DNA of 36,255 nucleotides from Bacteroidales bacterium. Its GTDB lineage: Bacteria; Bacteroidota; Bacteroidia; Bacteroidales; Muribaculaceae. Positions 1 through 6,545 of this stretch are shown here, piece after piece (the stretch's first letter is position 1; every line of letters starts with the position of its first letter). The notes under the pieces were generated by a model. That model saw only the letters and a program-made list of their open reading frames with translations. It was not told the DNA's origin and searched no databases. A program made the translations under genes and the position numbers. Location: assembly GCA_019416425.1 (NCBI GenBank), contig DXXK01000048.1:1-36255 (forward strand), read 5' to 3'.

Positions 1-73
1 GATGCGATCCAGTCCATGTCAGCCACGCGGAAACTCAAAAATATCACATTGATATCATGCCCGATTGAAATTA

Positions 74-655
74 CTACGCATTGCCTCGGTGTCCAGCCAT
101 AGCCATGTTCATCGAGCTACCCCTATGAATAATGTAGGCTAGTTTCTCAGTATAATCTTTGAGTTGATCACCGATGTTATTGACCTTCGCAAGTAAATCA
201 TCAATGTTGATTTTATCAGTAAGAATCATTGGATCAAATCTCCAGATGACACGTCCCTTACCCAATTTATTAACCAGCATCTTGAATGTTTCAATACGCT
301 GAGCCAAAGGGGGCACTCCTTTTTCCAAACCTTCCGTCTCGTAATCATTAAGAGTATATTGTATATAGCATCCGATATTTCGCTCGGCCAGATAATCAAG
401 GTGCTCTAAAAGCGGTCGCGGGTTTTTCGACCAGAACACGATGAATCGCGTATTGCGATAAGACACATATGAAGTAACACCGTTGAAAGGATTAGTCCAA
501 GCCGAGTATCCACGTTTCAACCTTTCAAAGAACCAATCAGCATAAAAAGCTGGAAGATCCGTGCTCCTACTTGCTGACACAATAACCGGAGCCTGCGCTT
601 CCGCATTCACACCAGAATCTAAGGTTATTCTTATTTTGTTTGTTGATTTTGCCAT
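74..655 (-). pseudogene. DUF1848 family protein, C-terminally truncated
   Basis: The 193-residue product resembles the N-terminal two thirds of DUF1848 proteins: the opening PVIVSASRSTDLPAFYADWF, then FIVFWSKNPRPLL, and later VIWRFDPMILTD are typical of the family. Family members are usually about 280-310 residues and end with a cysteine-rich, probably metal-binding region, which is missing here. Similarity seems to stop near residue 170 (DYTEKL), after which a short unrelated tail runs to a TAG. The simplest reading is a deletion or recombination junction near position 140. It lies 20 bp downstream of the XRE regulator gene on the same strand and is probably cotranscribed with it. The function of DUF1848 is not established, and the missing cysteines argue against an active protein. 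A sequencing error could also give this picture. Confidence 0.65.
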
Positions 656-675
656 GTTTGAATCTATTAAAACAA

Positions 676-897
676 TTAATCGGTTGGCACTTGTATAAAC
701 ATTCTCATGTTTACATTTAATAACTCTGACATCTGTCGTAAAGTATACAAATCAGGTTGGGAGGTGTTGGTACACCATTTGGAGACGGTGACGGGGTCTT
801 TGCCTAATTGCTCTGCGAGCCATTTGCCGGTGTGTCCGGTTTCTGCCAATACTGCTTTTATCCTGTTTAGCTTTTGTCGTTCTGATTTTGTCTCCAT
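676..897 (-). CDS. Small XRE (Cro/C1-type) HTH regulator
   Basis: A 73-residue protein almost entirely made of a Cro/C1-type helix-turn-helix: WLAEQLGKDPVTVSKWCTN is the HTH core, followed by QPDLYTLRQMSELLNV. An upstream ATG at 924 would add nine residues, but a TAAATTTG -7 box lies at 922-929 on this strand, so transcription should begin downstream of 924; the ATG at 897 (METKSERQ) is therefore chosen. Such tiny XRE proteins are common beside restriction or accessory genes in Bacteroidales; here the cotranscribed neighbour is the truncated DUF1848 gene. The target and ligand are unknown. Confidence 0.8.
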   Translation of the reverse strand: METKSERQKLNRIKAVLAETGHTGKWLAEQLGKDPVTVSKWCTNTSQPDLYTLRQMSELLNVNMRMFIQVPTD

Positions 898-921
898 TGA
901 TTGATTTATTAAATTTGAACG

Positions 922-929
922 CAAATTTA
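922..929 (-). promoter_or_regulatory. -7 box of the XRE/DUF1848 operon
   Basis: On the minus strand this reads TAAATTTG, matching the Bacteroidetes -7 consensus TAnnTTTG. It sits just upstream of the ATG at 897 and gives a leader of roughly 20 nt. Confidence 0.5.
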
Positions 930-1067
930 GTTCATATTTGTAGCTCTAACAAATTTAACAATATGTTTTTGAGCATAAGACAGTAAGATGTAATATGATG
1001 TAGAAGGTGATTTGCTCTGTGAAACAGCAATCGAGTTCCATAGGAGCAATTCTTTGATGACAGATCC

Positions 1068-1343
1068 TTACTTCATAGCGAATGGGTCGAAGTGACAGCG
1101 GGCGAGGAAGCGGTCGACATCGGTTTGAGTGTACCAGTATTTGTCGCCATGACGGGAATAGCCGAGGAGACCATTGTCGCGGAGTCGTTTCAGATAGCGG
1201 TCTTTCACTCTGAGGAGAGTCATAAGGGCTTTGTTGTCATAGAGCGCAGGGGAACTGACGGAAGCAATCTTTTCTTCCATGCTTGTCAGTCTAAGGAGGA
1301 TTTGGTGAAGGGTTTCAGTAATCGAATTTTCATTTTCGGTCAT
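1068..1343 (-). CDS. HTH (MerR/excisionase-like) DNA-binding protein
   Basis: A 91-residue protein with a short helical N-terminus (residues 1-30, possibly a dimerising coil: ILLRLTSMEEKIASV) and a winged-helix/HTH_17-like domain (residues 35-85) including LMTLLRVKDRYLKRLRDNG, GYSRHGDKYWYTQTDVDRFL. Proteins of this form accompany integrases in Bacteroidales mobile elements, acting as excisionase or regulator. It is divergent from the integrase at 2081, with 737 bp between them. I infer, but cannot prove, that it belongs to the outer IME or to an older element at the same site. Its exact role is unknown. Confidence 0.75.
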   Translation of the reverse strand: MTENENSITETLHQILLRLTSMEEKIASVSSPALYDNKALMTLLRVKDRYLKRLRDNGLLGYSRHGDKYWYTQTDVDRFLARCHFDPFAMK

Positions 1344-1965
1344 GGGATTTAGAAGTGATTGTCACGGCATTCTTGCCTGTGACTGAGACCTGAAAGGAAA
1401 AACGCTTATAGAAATATACGGCTTGGATAAATGAGGGTATGTGGCCGGATAGACGTCTACGTCGCTACAGACAGATGTCTGTTTGGGAACATGTGCGCTA
1501 TAATGGTCGGTCTGTCAGATAGACTATCAAACAAATGCATATACAGACATTTCTATGTGTGCTTGCCTTTCGGGGTGGCAAAATTAACATAAGCACACCA
1601 ATGTGTCCAAATGTTGGAGCTTTATCGTACTCGGCAGCCTCGGATTGCCTGAATCTACCGCTGCCTAAATCTATATATTGTGGTTTCGGAGTTTGATATC
1701 CAAATCTACTTACGTACTTACATAAATACTTATGTCAGCATACGAGAAATTGCAAAAACAACTATAGACATAAGCAATCCTATAAACAGGCTTTAATTAG
1801 CATTGTCCTTTGCAGTTGAAGATGCATCCACATGGATGAGCAAGGTATGTTTTTTCATAGGGAAAACCGATATAATCCGTTATAACTATTATCGGTGAAT
1901 ATCAGCATATTAGATAAATCAGGCTTTCTATTCAGTTTCTTCTGATTGTATCTTTTTTCGCATTT

Positions 1966-1986
1966 AGTACACCATAAGTACACCAT
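1966..1986 (+). repeat. Tandem AGTACACCAT pair, candidate integrase arm sites
   Basis: AGTACACCAT occurs at 1966-1975 and again at 1977-1986, an 11-bp period that puts both copies on the same face of the helix. Direct repeats of this size beside a tyrosine integrase gene are typical of arm-type binding sites, which is an inference here. Confidence 0.35.
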
Positions 1987-2046
1987 TTGCCCATTTCGAT
2001 TGTTAATAGATGTTGTGGGTGATTTTCGTGTCTCACAACCTGTTAT

Positions 2047-2054
2047 TACCTTTG
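2047..2054 (+). promoter_or_regulatory. Integrase promoter (-7 box)
   Basis: TACCTTTG matches TAnnTTTG and lies 27 bp before the integrase ATG. A GTTGTG/CACAAC inverted repeat (2012-2017 / 2034-2039) overlaps its upstream part and could be an operator or part of the att site. Confidence 0.45.
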
Positions 2055-2080
2055 CTCCACAAACACAAAATTAATTCATT

Positions 2081-3337
2081 ATGGGCAGACTGCCAAATAA
2101 ACAGAAACAAAATCCCAAGCTCATCCAAAGGGAGATGTCAGATGGACGCGCGAGCCTCTGGCTGGAGTATTATCTCGGCCGGAGCGAATCGCCCGTCTAT
2201 GATGATGACGGCAACCATGTCGTATATGAATCCGGGGCGATGAAAGGAAAACTTAAATACAAGGTGCAGCACCTGCGCAAGAAGGAGGCCCTTAATCTGT
2301 ATGTGTGGGTTCATCCCCGCTCGGCTCAGGAACGGCAGCAGAACAAGAACACCATCGCCCTCGCCGAGAAGATACGGTTTGAGAAAGAACAGGAGATGCT
2401 TGAAGACCGAAAGGGTTACCGCCTGAAAAGGGAAAAGGAGAGTAATTTCCTCAGGTACTTCCGGCAACACAGGGACAACGAGGCGTTCACACTGCCTGTC
2501 CGCAGGTCTTACAAATATTCTCTGACACGCTTCATCGAGTATCTTGAGCTAACTCCACAGTTTTCAAAATACAAGAATGTCCTGCCGATGGATGCCGTCA
2601 CTCCGGACATGGTTCTCGGATTCACCAACTATCTCCGGAAGAAATGCACCGGAGAGGGGCCGCGAAAGAATTACCACTGGTTCAAGAAGGTGCTGGCCGA
2701 TGCGGTTGATGAAGAACTGATAAAAAAGAATCCCTGCCGTGGAATCCGCATAGTGTACGACACAAACATTATGCTGAAGGAGATTCTCACACCGAAAGAG
2801 ATAAACACCCTCGCGGCGTTCCGATATGACGGCGAACACCGTGAGGTGCAGCGGGCATTCATCTTCTGCTGTTTCACCGGACTGCGGTACTGCGATGTGT
2901 CGGAACTGACATTCGCCAATGTCGATTACGAGAGCATGGTGATGAGGTTCAACCAGAAGAAAAGCGCGGGACGCAGCGCACACGCCGCTGTCGTGACGCC
3001 GCTCAACGATGAGCTTATAAAGCTGATTGGACAGCCTAAGGATGATGATAACCCGAGGGAGAGAATATTTGACCTGCCTCACAAGGGTACGGCGAGAAAG
3101 CATCTCGCCCGATGGGTGAAGAACGCAGGAATCAAGAAGAGCATCACGTGGCACTGCGCGAGACACAGTTTCGCCGTAAATCTTCTGAATGCCGGAACCG
3201 ACATAAAGACAGTCTCCTCTCTTCTCGGACACGCCAGTATAAAGATGACGGAGAAATATCTGCACGTGATTGACCAACGGAAGCAGAAAGCAATCAACAA
3301 ACTCGGCAAAGTCGCGTTTGACACGGGAACGGCATAA
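2081..3337 (+). CDS. Tyrosine recombinase/integrase of the outer IME
   Basis: A 418-residue site-specific integrase of the Bacteroidetes type. The N-terminal part (about 1-110) is the arm-binding region, about 120-215 is a SAM-like core-binding domain, and about 230-410 is the catalytic domain. Catalytic motifs are visible: the first Arg in CFTGLRYCDVSEL, the H-x-x-R box in WHCARHSFAVNLLNAGTD, the following LLGHASIKMTEKYLHV with its histidine, and the nucleophile Tyr in EKYLHV. The gene appears intact. It would integrate and excise the outer element, whose other genes (KilA-N, HTH, DUF3987, MobV) follow in the same direction. It is clearly different from the two integrases at 27962-30326, so two separate elements are present. 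Confidence 0.93.
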   Translation: MGRLPNKQKQNPKLIQREMSDGRASLWLEYYLGRSESPVYDDDGNHVVYESGAMKGKLKYKVQHLRKKEALNLYVWVHPRSAQERQQNKNTIALAEKIRFEKEQEMLEDRKGYRLKREKESNFLRYFRQHRDNEAFTLPVRRSYKYSLTRFIEYLELTPQFSKYKNVLPMDAVTPDMVLGFTNYLRKKCTGEGPRKNYHWFKKVLADAVDEELIKKNPCRGIRIVYDTNIMLKEILTPKEINTLAAFRYDGEHREVQRAFIFCCFTGLRYCDVSELTFANVDYESMVMRFNQKKSAGRSAHAAVVTPLNDELIKLIGQPKDDDNPRERIFDLPHKGTARKHLARWVKNAGIKKSITWHCARHSFAVNLLNAGTDIKTVSSLLGHASIKMTEKYLHVIDQRKQKAINKLGKVAFDTGTA

Positions 3338-3407
3338 TTGCCACTGGCATTTCCGGCGCTTTGGCTCTTTCAGTTGTTATAGAGTTGTGCATACGGCTTA
3401 AAAGCAC

Positions 3408-3415
3408 TATCTTTG
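3408..3415 (+). promoter_or_regulatory. Upstream promoter (-7 box TATCTTTG)
   Basis: TATCTTTG fits the -7 consensus, with TTG at 3384-3386 as possible -33 element. It would start a transcript near 3422 that meets a terminator-like hairpin after only about 80 nt. Confidence 0.45.
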
Positions 3416-3469
3416 CATAAGATTCGCAGTCATAATGTAATTGTTTCATCCTGACGCGGATTAGTGGTT

Positions 3470-3501
3470 GGACATCGGGAGGGATACCCGGTGTCCTTTT
3501 T
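3470..3501 (+). terminator. Terminator or attenuator before the KilA-N gene
   Basis: GGACATCGGG (3470-3479) pairs with CCCGGTGTCC (3487-3496) with one G-U pair and a 7-nt loop, followed directly by TTTTT. It lies between two -7 boxes, so it could end a short RNA or attenuate read-through from the integrase. Confidence 0.55.
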
Positions 3502-3531
3502 CTCACTGTTGCCCAATCCAATGAAAATGAT

Positions 3532-3539
3532 TATCTTTG
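3532..3539 (+). promoter_or_regulatory. KilA-N gene promoter (-7 box)
   Basis: TATCTTTG lies about 50 bp before the ATG at 3590, with TTG near 3509 as -33 element. It argues against the earlier ATGs at 3464 and 3521. Confidence 0.5.
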
Positions 3540-3589
3540 CAGAGTGGCTGAGACAAAAATTACAATCAACTCCTGCTACCATAACCCGA

Positions 3590-4402
3590 ATGGCTAAATT
3601 AGTTGTAAAAGATACCACAATCAGGACTCTTGCCAAAAATGGCATAGATTATATCTGCATTACCGACATCGCTCGTCAGAAGAATCCTGCCGAGCCAAAA
3701 GATGTGGTAAAGAATTGGATGAGGGTAAAGAATACTCTTGAATATCTTGGTTTATGGGAGTCGTTGAACAATACGGACTTTAAAGGGGTCGAATTCGACC
3801 CCATTTTGAGAGAGGCAGGGTCAAATTCATTTACGATGAGTCCAACCCGTTGGGTTGAACTTACCGGGGCAATAGGCATCATCAATAAATTAGGCAGAGA
3901 CGGAGGAACATATGCGCAGCGGGATATAGCATTTAAGTTCGCAAGTTGGGTTTCTGTTGAGTTTGAACTATATCTTGTAAAAGAATTTCAACGGCTCAAA
4001 GAAGAAGAACAGCGTCTTATCGGCTGGTCTGCCAAACGCGAGCTGTCGAAAATAAACTACCGAATTCATACCGATGCCATCAAGCATAATCTCATCCCTG
4101 CCGAAATCACCAAAGCACAGGCAAGCATCATCTATGCAAATGAGGCCGATGTGTTGAATGTGGCTATGTTCGGCATGACGGCCAAACAATGGCGTGATGC
4201 CAATCCCGACCTCAAAGGGAACATCCGCGATTACGCCTCCATCAACGAGCTTATATGTCTGTCCAATATGGAGAACCTCAATGCGGTGTTCATTGAGCAG
4301 GGAATGCCGCAATCAGAACGATTGGTAAAACTGAATCAGATTGCCATCCATCAGATGAGTATTCTCGAAAGTGGAGAGAAGGACAGAAAATTGCTGAAAT
4401 GA
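3590..4402 (+). CDS. KilA-N domain protein
   Basis: A 270-residue protein with a KilA-N DNA-binding domain in the first ~115 residues (MAKLVVKDTTIRTLAKNG, YICITDIARQKN, VVKNWMRVKNTLEYLGLWE, then GGTYAQRDIAFKFASWVS). The C-terminal half (YRIHTDAIKHNLIPAEIT onward) is the conserved extension seen in Bacteroidetes members. KilA-N proteins occur in phages and mobile elements and bind nucleic acid; the role of this chromosomal/IME form is unknown. The open frame could begin at 3464, but a promoter at 3532 and the family's usual N-terminus favour 3590. It lies between the integrase and the HTH gene of the outer element. Confidence 0.85.
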   Translation: MAKLVVKDTTIRTLAKNGIDYICITDIARQKNPAEPKDVVKNWMRVKNTLEYLGLWESLNNTDFKGVEFDPILREAGSNSFTMSPTRWVELTGAIGIINKLGRDGGTYAQRDIAFKFASWVSVEFELYLVKEFQRLKEEEQRLIGWSAKRELSKINYRIHTDAIKHNLIPAEITKAQASIIYANEADVLNVAMFGMTAKQWRDANPDLKGNIRDYASINELICLSNMENLNAVFIEQGMPQSERLVKLNQIAIHQMSILESGEKDRKLLK

Positions 4403-5096
4403 GTAGGATACAGACCCTCAAAAACGGCTTCATGACGCAGATTGGCCCTCCGGGGCTCAAAAAACTTGCATATATCGAAACCGTTTCGTAACTTCGCAGC
4501 CGTGACGGAATCACATCCGTCAGGAAAGAAAGACACACATCGGCAATCGCCGGAATAAACCGGACATCGCTGAACAAATCTGTTTTTTCTTTTGTTGGAA
4601 AAATATCAAAGCGGTTAGGTGGCAGTAGCCCTGACCCCACGCGGCAACGCGAAGCACCGACCCGGGAGGGCGGTGACGGTTGACGCACCCCTGCCACACC
4701 CCTTGCGACAAGGGCGATTATTCATTAATCGGAGACATATCAGGAAAGGACTGAAAACATAATAACGAGACCTCGCCAAAGGCATGTTAGAAAGACATAT
4801 CGGCGCGGCCCCGCTTTTTTATTGCCCGTCCGGAAGGGCAACCAAAACATATAGTCCGTAGACATTTCAATGATATTCGCCTTTACGCACCTCAGAAGGA
4901 CGCAAGTCCTGTATTAATTTTGCAGTGTCCGCCAGCCTTTAATCCTCCGGGTGTAGTCATCGGGCTGACAGACGGTATCACTATGATCTGACGACACCCC
5001 CTAAGAGTATGTTGAACATACGGCATATCACTTATCATCCGAAAACTGATGCGTGAGAAAAAAACAAATCCCCAAACCACTAATCCCCCTATCCAA
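4403..5096. other. Non-coding 694-bp gap with hairpins and oriT-like motif
   Basis: No credible gene. Hairpins include GACGGA/TCCGTC (near 4503-4520) and TTGCCC/GGGCAA (4822-4841). A GC-rich stretch at 4627-4675 carries GCCCTG, GCGGCAACGC (4641-4650), ACCGAC and GGGAG in the same order as in the candidate oriT at 26180-26235. The far right end holds the promoter at 4915-4922. This could be an origin, a transfer region or a remnant. Confidence 0.4.
4915..4922 (+). promoter_or_regulatory. Promoter of the HTH-DUF3987 operon (-7 box)
   Basis: TAATTTTG fits the -7 consensus and lies about 175 bp upstream of the HTH gene, giving a long leader. Confidence 0.35.
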
Positions 5097-5483
5097 ATGA
5101 ACACAATTACAGATTACCTGAATCTTCCTTTCATCGAGGTTCTGAAGCGCCTCCTGAAAGACGCGGTCAAGGACTGCCTTGCTGAATCGGGAGTGCTGGC
5201 GACACTCGCCAACGCTTCCGCAAAATCAAAAAAGCGGGATCCCGATGGGCTGAAAGTGACCGAAGCACTCGAGTTCCTGAACGAAAACGGCTATCCCATG
5301 AAAATCGGGCAGCTCTACAAAGAAACGAGCAACGGCACCATACCGCACTGGAAATTCAACAATAAGCTTCACTTCAAGGAATCAGAGTTGCTGAGCTGGG
5401 CTGAAAGCAGACTTGTCAACGGCAAAGCCGTAGGCGTGCTGAATGCGGAAGACAGACCGAAGAAGAAAGGAGGTAGCCGATGA
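5097..5483 (+). CDS. HTH DNA-binding protein of the outer IME
   Basis: A 128-residue protein starting MNTITDYLNLPFIEVLKRLL; an ATG at 5049 would add 16 low-complexity residues and is less likely. Residues 1-45 form an amphipathic helical segment. Residues 55-110 (LKVTEALEFLNENGYPMKIG, YKETSNGTIPHWKFNNKLHF, ESELLSWAES) resemble the excisionase/HTH_17 fold with a longer spacer. The C-terminus is basic (PKKKGGSR). It overlaps the start of the DUF3987 gene by four bases (ATGA), so the two are translationally coupled. Homologues sit before DUF3987 genes in many Bacteroidales IMEs, the position of orf2/orf2x in NBU elements. A regulatory or replication-accessory role is inferred. Confidence 0.8.
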   Translation: MNTITDYLNLPFIEVLKRLLKDAVKDCLAESGVLATLANASAKSKKRDPDGLKVTEALEFLNENGYPMKIGQLYKETSNGTIPHWKFNNKLHFKESELLSWAESRLVNGKAVGVLNAEDRPKKKGGSR

Positions 5484-5875
5484 AAAAAGAAACCGAATCA
5501 TCAGTAAAGACAGCCTCAAAGCCAAAAGGCAATGAGAAGAAAACCTCCGTCAAAAAGAAAAACAATGATGTCAGTGATACACCTGCAATCACAGATACAC
5601 AAGTGACTTGTCACGAAAATGAGGAAGTGACAAATCATGCTCCTGACCGACTGAACAGTCAGTCTGTACCTCCGTCAATCTCCGAGTGCTTGATTGCAGA
5701 CACAGACAACAGCAAGAAAACCAATCAGTTCCCGATTGATGTCCTGTCGTCAAGATTACAGGAAATCATCAAGGAGGCAAACGCCACTCTCGGTTTCCCT
5801 GTTGACTACATGGCTGGAGCGATGCTTTCGGCAATGGCGGCGGTAATAGGCTATTACCCATGCAATATTATATAA
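5480..5875 (+). pseudogene. DUF3987 primase-like protein, N-terminal fragment
   Basis: The first 124 residues of a DUF3987 protein, then seven foreign residues (YYPCNII) and a stop read from the inserted inner IME. Residues 1-75 are a charged Lys/Asn/Thr-rich leader; the conserved part begins at FPIDVLSSRLQEIIKEANAT and continues LGFPVDYMAGAMLSAMAAV, IG. It stops just before the Walker A region. The rest of the gene is found in frame at 30601-31773. DUF3987 proteins are P-loop proteins thought to act in replication or priming of mobile elements; this fragment has no nucleotide-binding motif and is unlikely to work alone. Confidence 0.9.
5842..5858. other. attL of the inner IME
   Basis: GGTAATAGGCTATTACC is a perfect 8+1+8 palindrome formed at the junction of DUF3987 (left) and element (right). 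The crossover lies within TAGGC (5847-5851), which is repeated at 30596-30600. The surrounding 10-mers GGTAATAGGC and GGTATTAGGC match at 9 of 10 bases. Confidence 0.8.
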
Positions 5876-5916
5876 CTATCAAATATACAATTATATACTA
5901 CTGCATTTTGGCTAAG

Positions 5917-5936
5917 TAAGAAACAAATAAGAAACA
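5917..5936 (+). repeat. TAAGAAACA direct repeat near attL
   Basis: TAAGAAACA occurs at 5917-5925 and 5928-5936, an 11-bp period, about 70 bp inside the left end of the inner IME. This is the usual arrangement for integrase arm-type sites; the assignment is inferred. Confidence 0.35.
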
Positions 5937-5997
5937 TTAATGATTTTTATTTGTAAGTGCAATTTCGCGCTGTTCGAAATAAATAATTTTACAATGC

Positions 5998-6297
5998 ACC
6001 GACTTCGTTAACGCTCTGGAGAAGAAACCCAGCATCATCGCCCAATACGAGGAAAGAACCGCCAATCTGAAAGCAGATGTTCCCCAGCTCGAAGTCATCA
6101 TCTCGAAGCAGTGGAGCACGGAGGACGAACTGAAGCAGCTCAAATCCGACCTTATCGCCCTCAACCGGAAGATTTCCGCCGAACTTGCACCCAAGCACGA
6201 TGATAAGACGGCGATGAAGTCAAGCGTGATGAACAGCCTCAATCTTAGCGAGTGGCGGTTCAGGCTCAATCCACAGGCTCAAAGGAGTCGATGGTAG
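5998..6297 (+). pseudogene. C-terminal remnant of a large DNA helicase/methylase gene
   Basis: A start-less frame of 99 codons reads DFVNALEKKPSIIAQYEERT, then NLKADVPQLEVIISKQW, EDELKQLKSDLIALNRKI and SAELAPKH before TAG. This coiled-coil tail matches my memory of the C-terminus of the very large N6-DNA-methylase/SNF2-type helicases of Bacteroidales conjugative elements. No start codon or upstream homology is present; the homology begins abruptly near 5995. It is therefore a decayed end-fragment left when the PUL or an earlier cargo was acquired. Confidence 0.65.
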
Positions 6298-6351
6298 CAG
6301 AACCCATAGCGTTTTATCCTAAACGCAATAGATTATAACTCAACCTGGAAT

Positions 6352-6400
6352 AAATGGAGCCACATAGAAACAGAATGTAATGCATTGTGGCTCCATTTTA
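6352..6400 (+). terminator. Terminator-like hairpin after the helicase remnant
   Basis: AAATGGAGCCACA (6352-6364) pairs perfectly with TGTGGCTCCATTT (6386-6398), with a 21-nt loop and a short T tract. It would stop read-through into the PUL from the left. Confidence 0.65.
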
Positions 6401-6469
6401 ATATAAGAAATCAGACAATATAATCAGGAAATTTGACATTGGCGCATCTATGGCTAAAATGTTTTACTT

Positions 6470-6516
6470 AATGTCCCAAATTATAAAAGCTAAATATTGC
6501 ATGATTTGTAAATTTG
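6470..6516 (+). promoter_or_regulatory. Promoter of first GH53 gene with putative HTCS half-site
   Basis: TAAATTTG at 6509-6516 is the -7 box. AATGTCC at 6470-6476 resembles the TTTGTCC half-site of the susC promoter, and in both cases the last C is 33 bp before the -7 box. The box lies downstream of the ATG at 6450, so translation should start at 6546. Confidence 0.5.
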
Positions 6517-6545
6517 CCGTTGATAACAACTTAAATTTTATTACA

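Larger units (their letters stand above)
1344..2080. other. Non-coding 737-bp gap with repeats, upstream of integrase
   Basis: I see no gene here. An inverted repeat with a one-base bulge (GTCACGGCA / TGCCTGTGAC, 1361-1383) sits in front of the HTH gene and could be its operator. ACAGACA-GA-TGTCTGT is a perfect 7-bp inverted repeat near 1468-1483, with further TCTGT/ACAGAC copies over the next 70 bp. ACATAA-ATAC-TTATGT is a 6-bp inverted repeat near 1720-1735, and CATCC-ACAT-GGATG lies at 1825-1838. The right part holds paired AGTACACCAT repeats and the integrase promoter. The left attachment site of the outer IME is probably in this gap, but I could not find its partner. Confidence 0.5.

Noticed and set aside
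770..1990. GTACACCATTTG occurs both at 770-781 and at 1978-1989, as a possible att repeat of the outer element
   Set aside because: The first copy lies inside the conserved HTH codons of the XRE gene and its direction and position do not bound an element; most likely chance.
2564..3277. Long minus-strand frame of 237 codons opposite the integrase
   Set aside because: It is a shadow of the integrase gene, with Cys/Arg-rich composition and no recognisable domain.
6450..6545. N-terminal extension of the first GH53 from the ATG at 6450
   Set aside because: The -7 box at 6509-6516 lies downstream of it, and a proper lipoprotein signal begins only at 6546.
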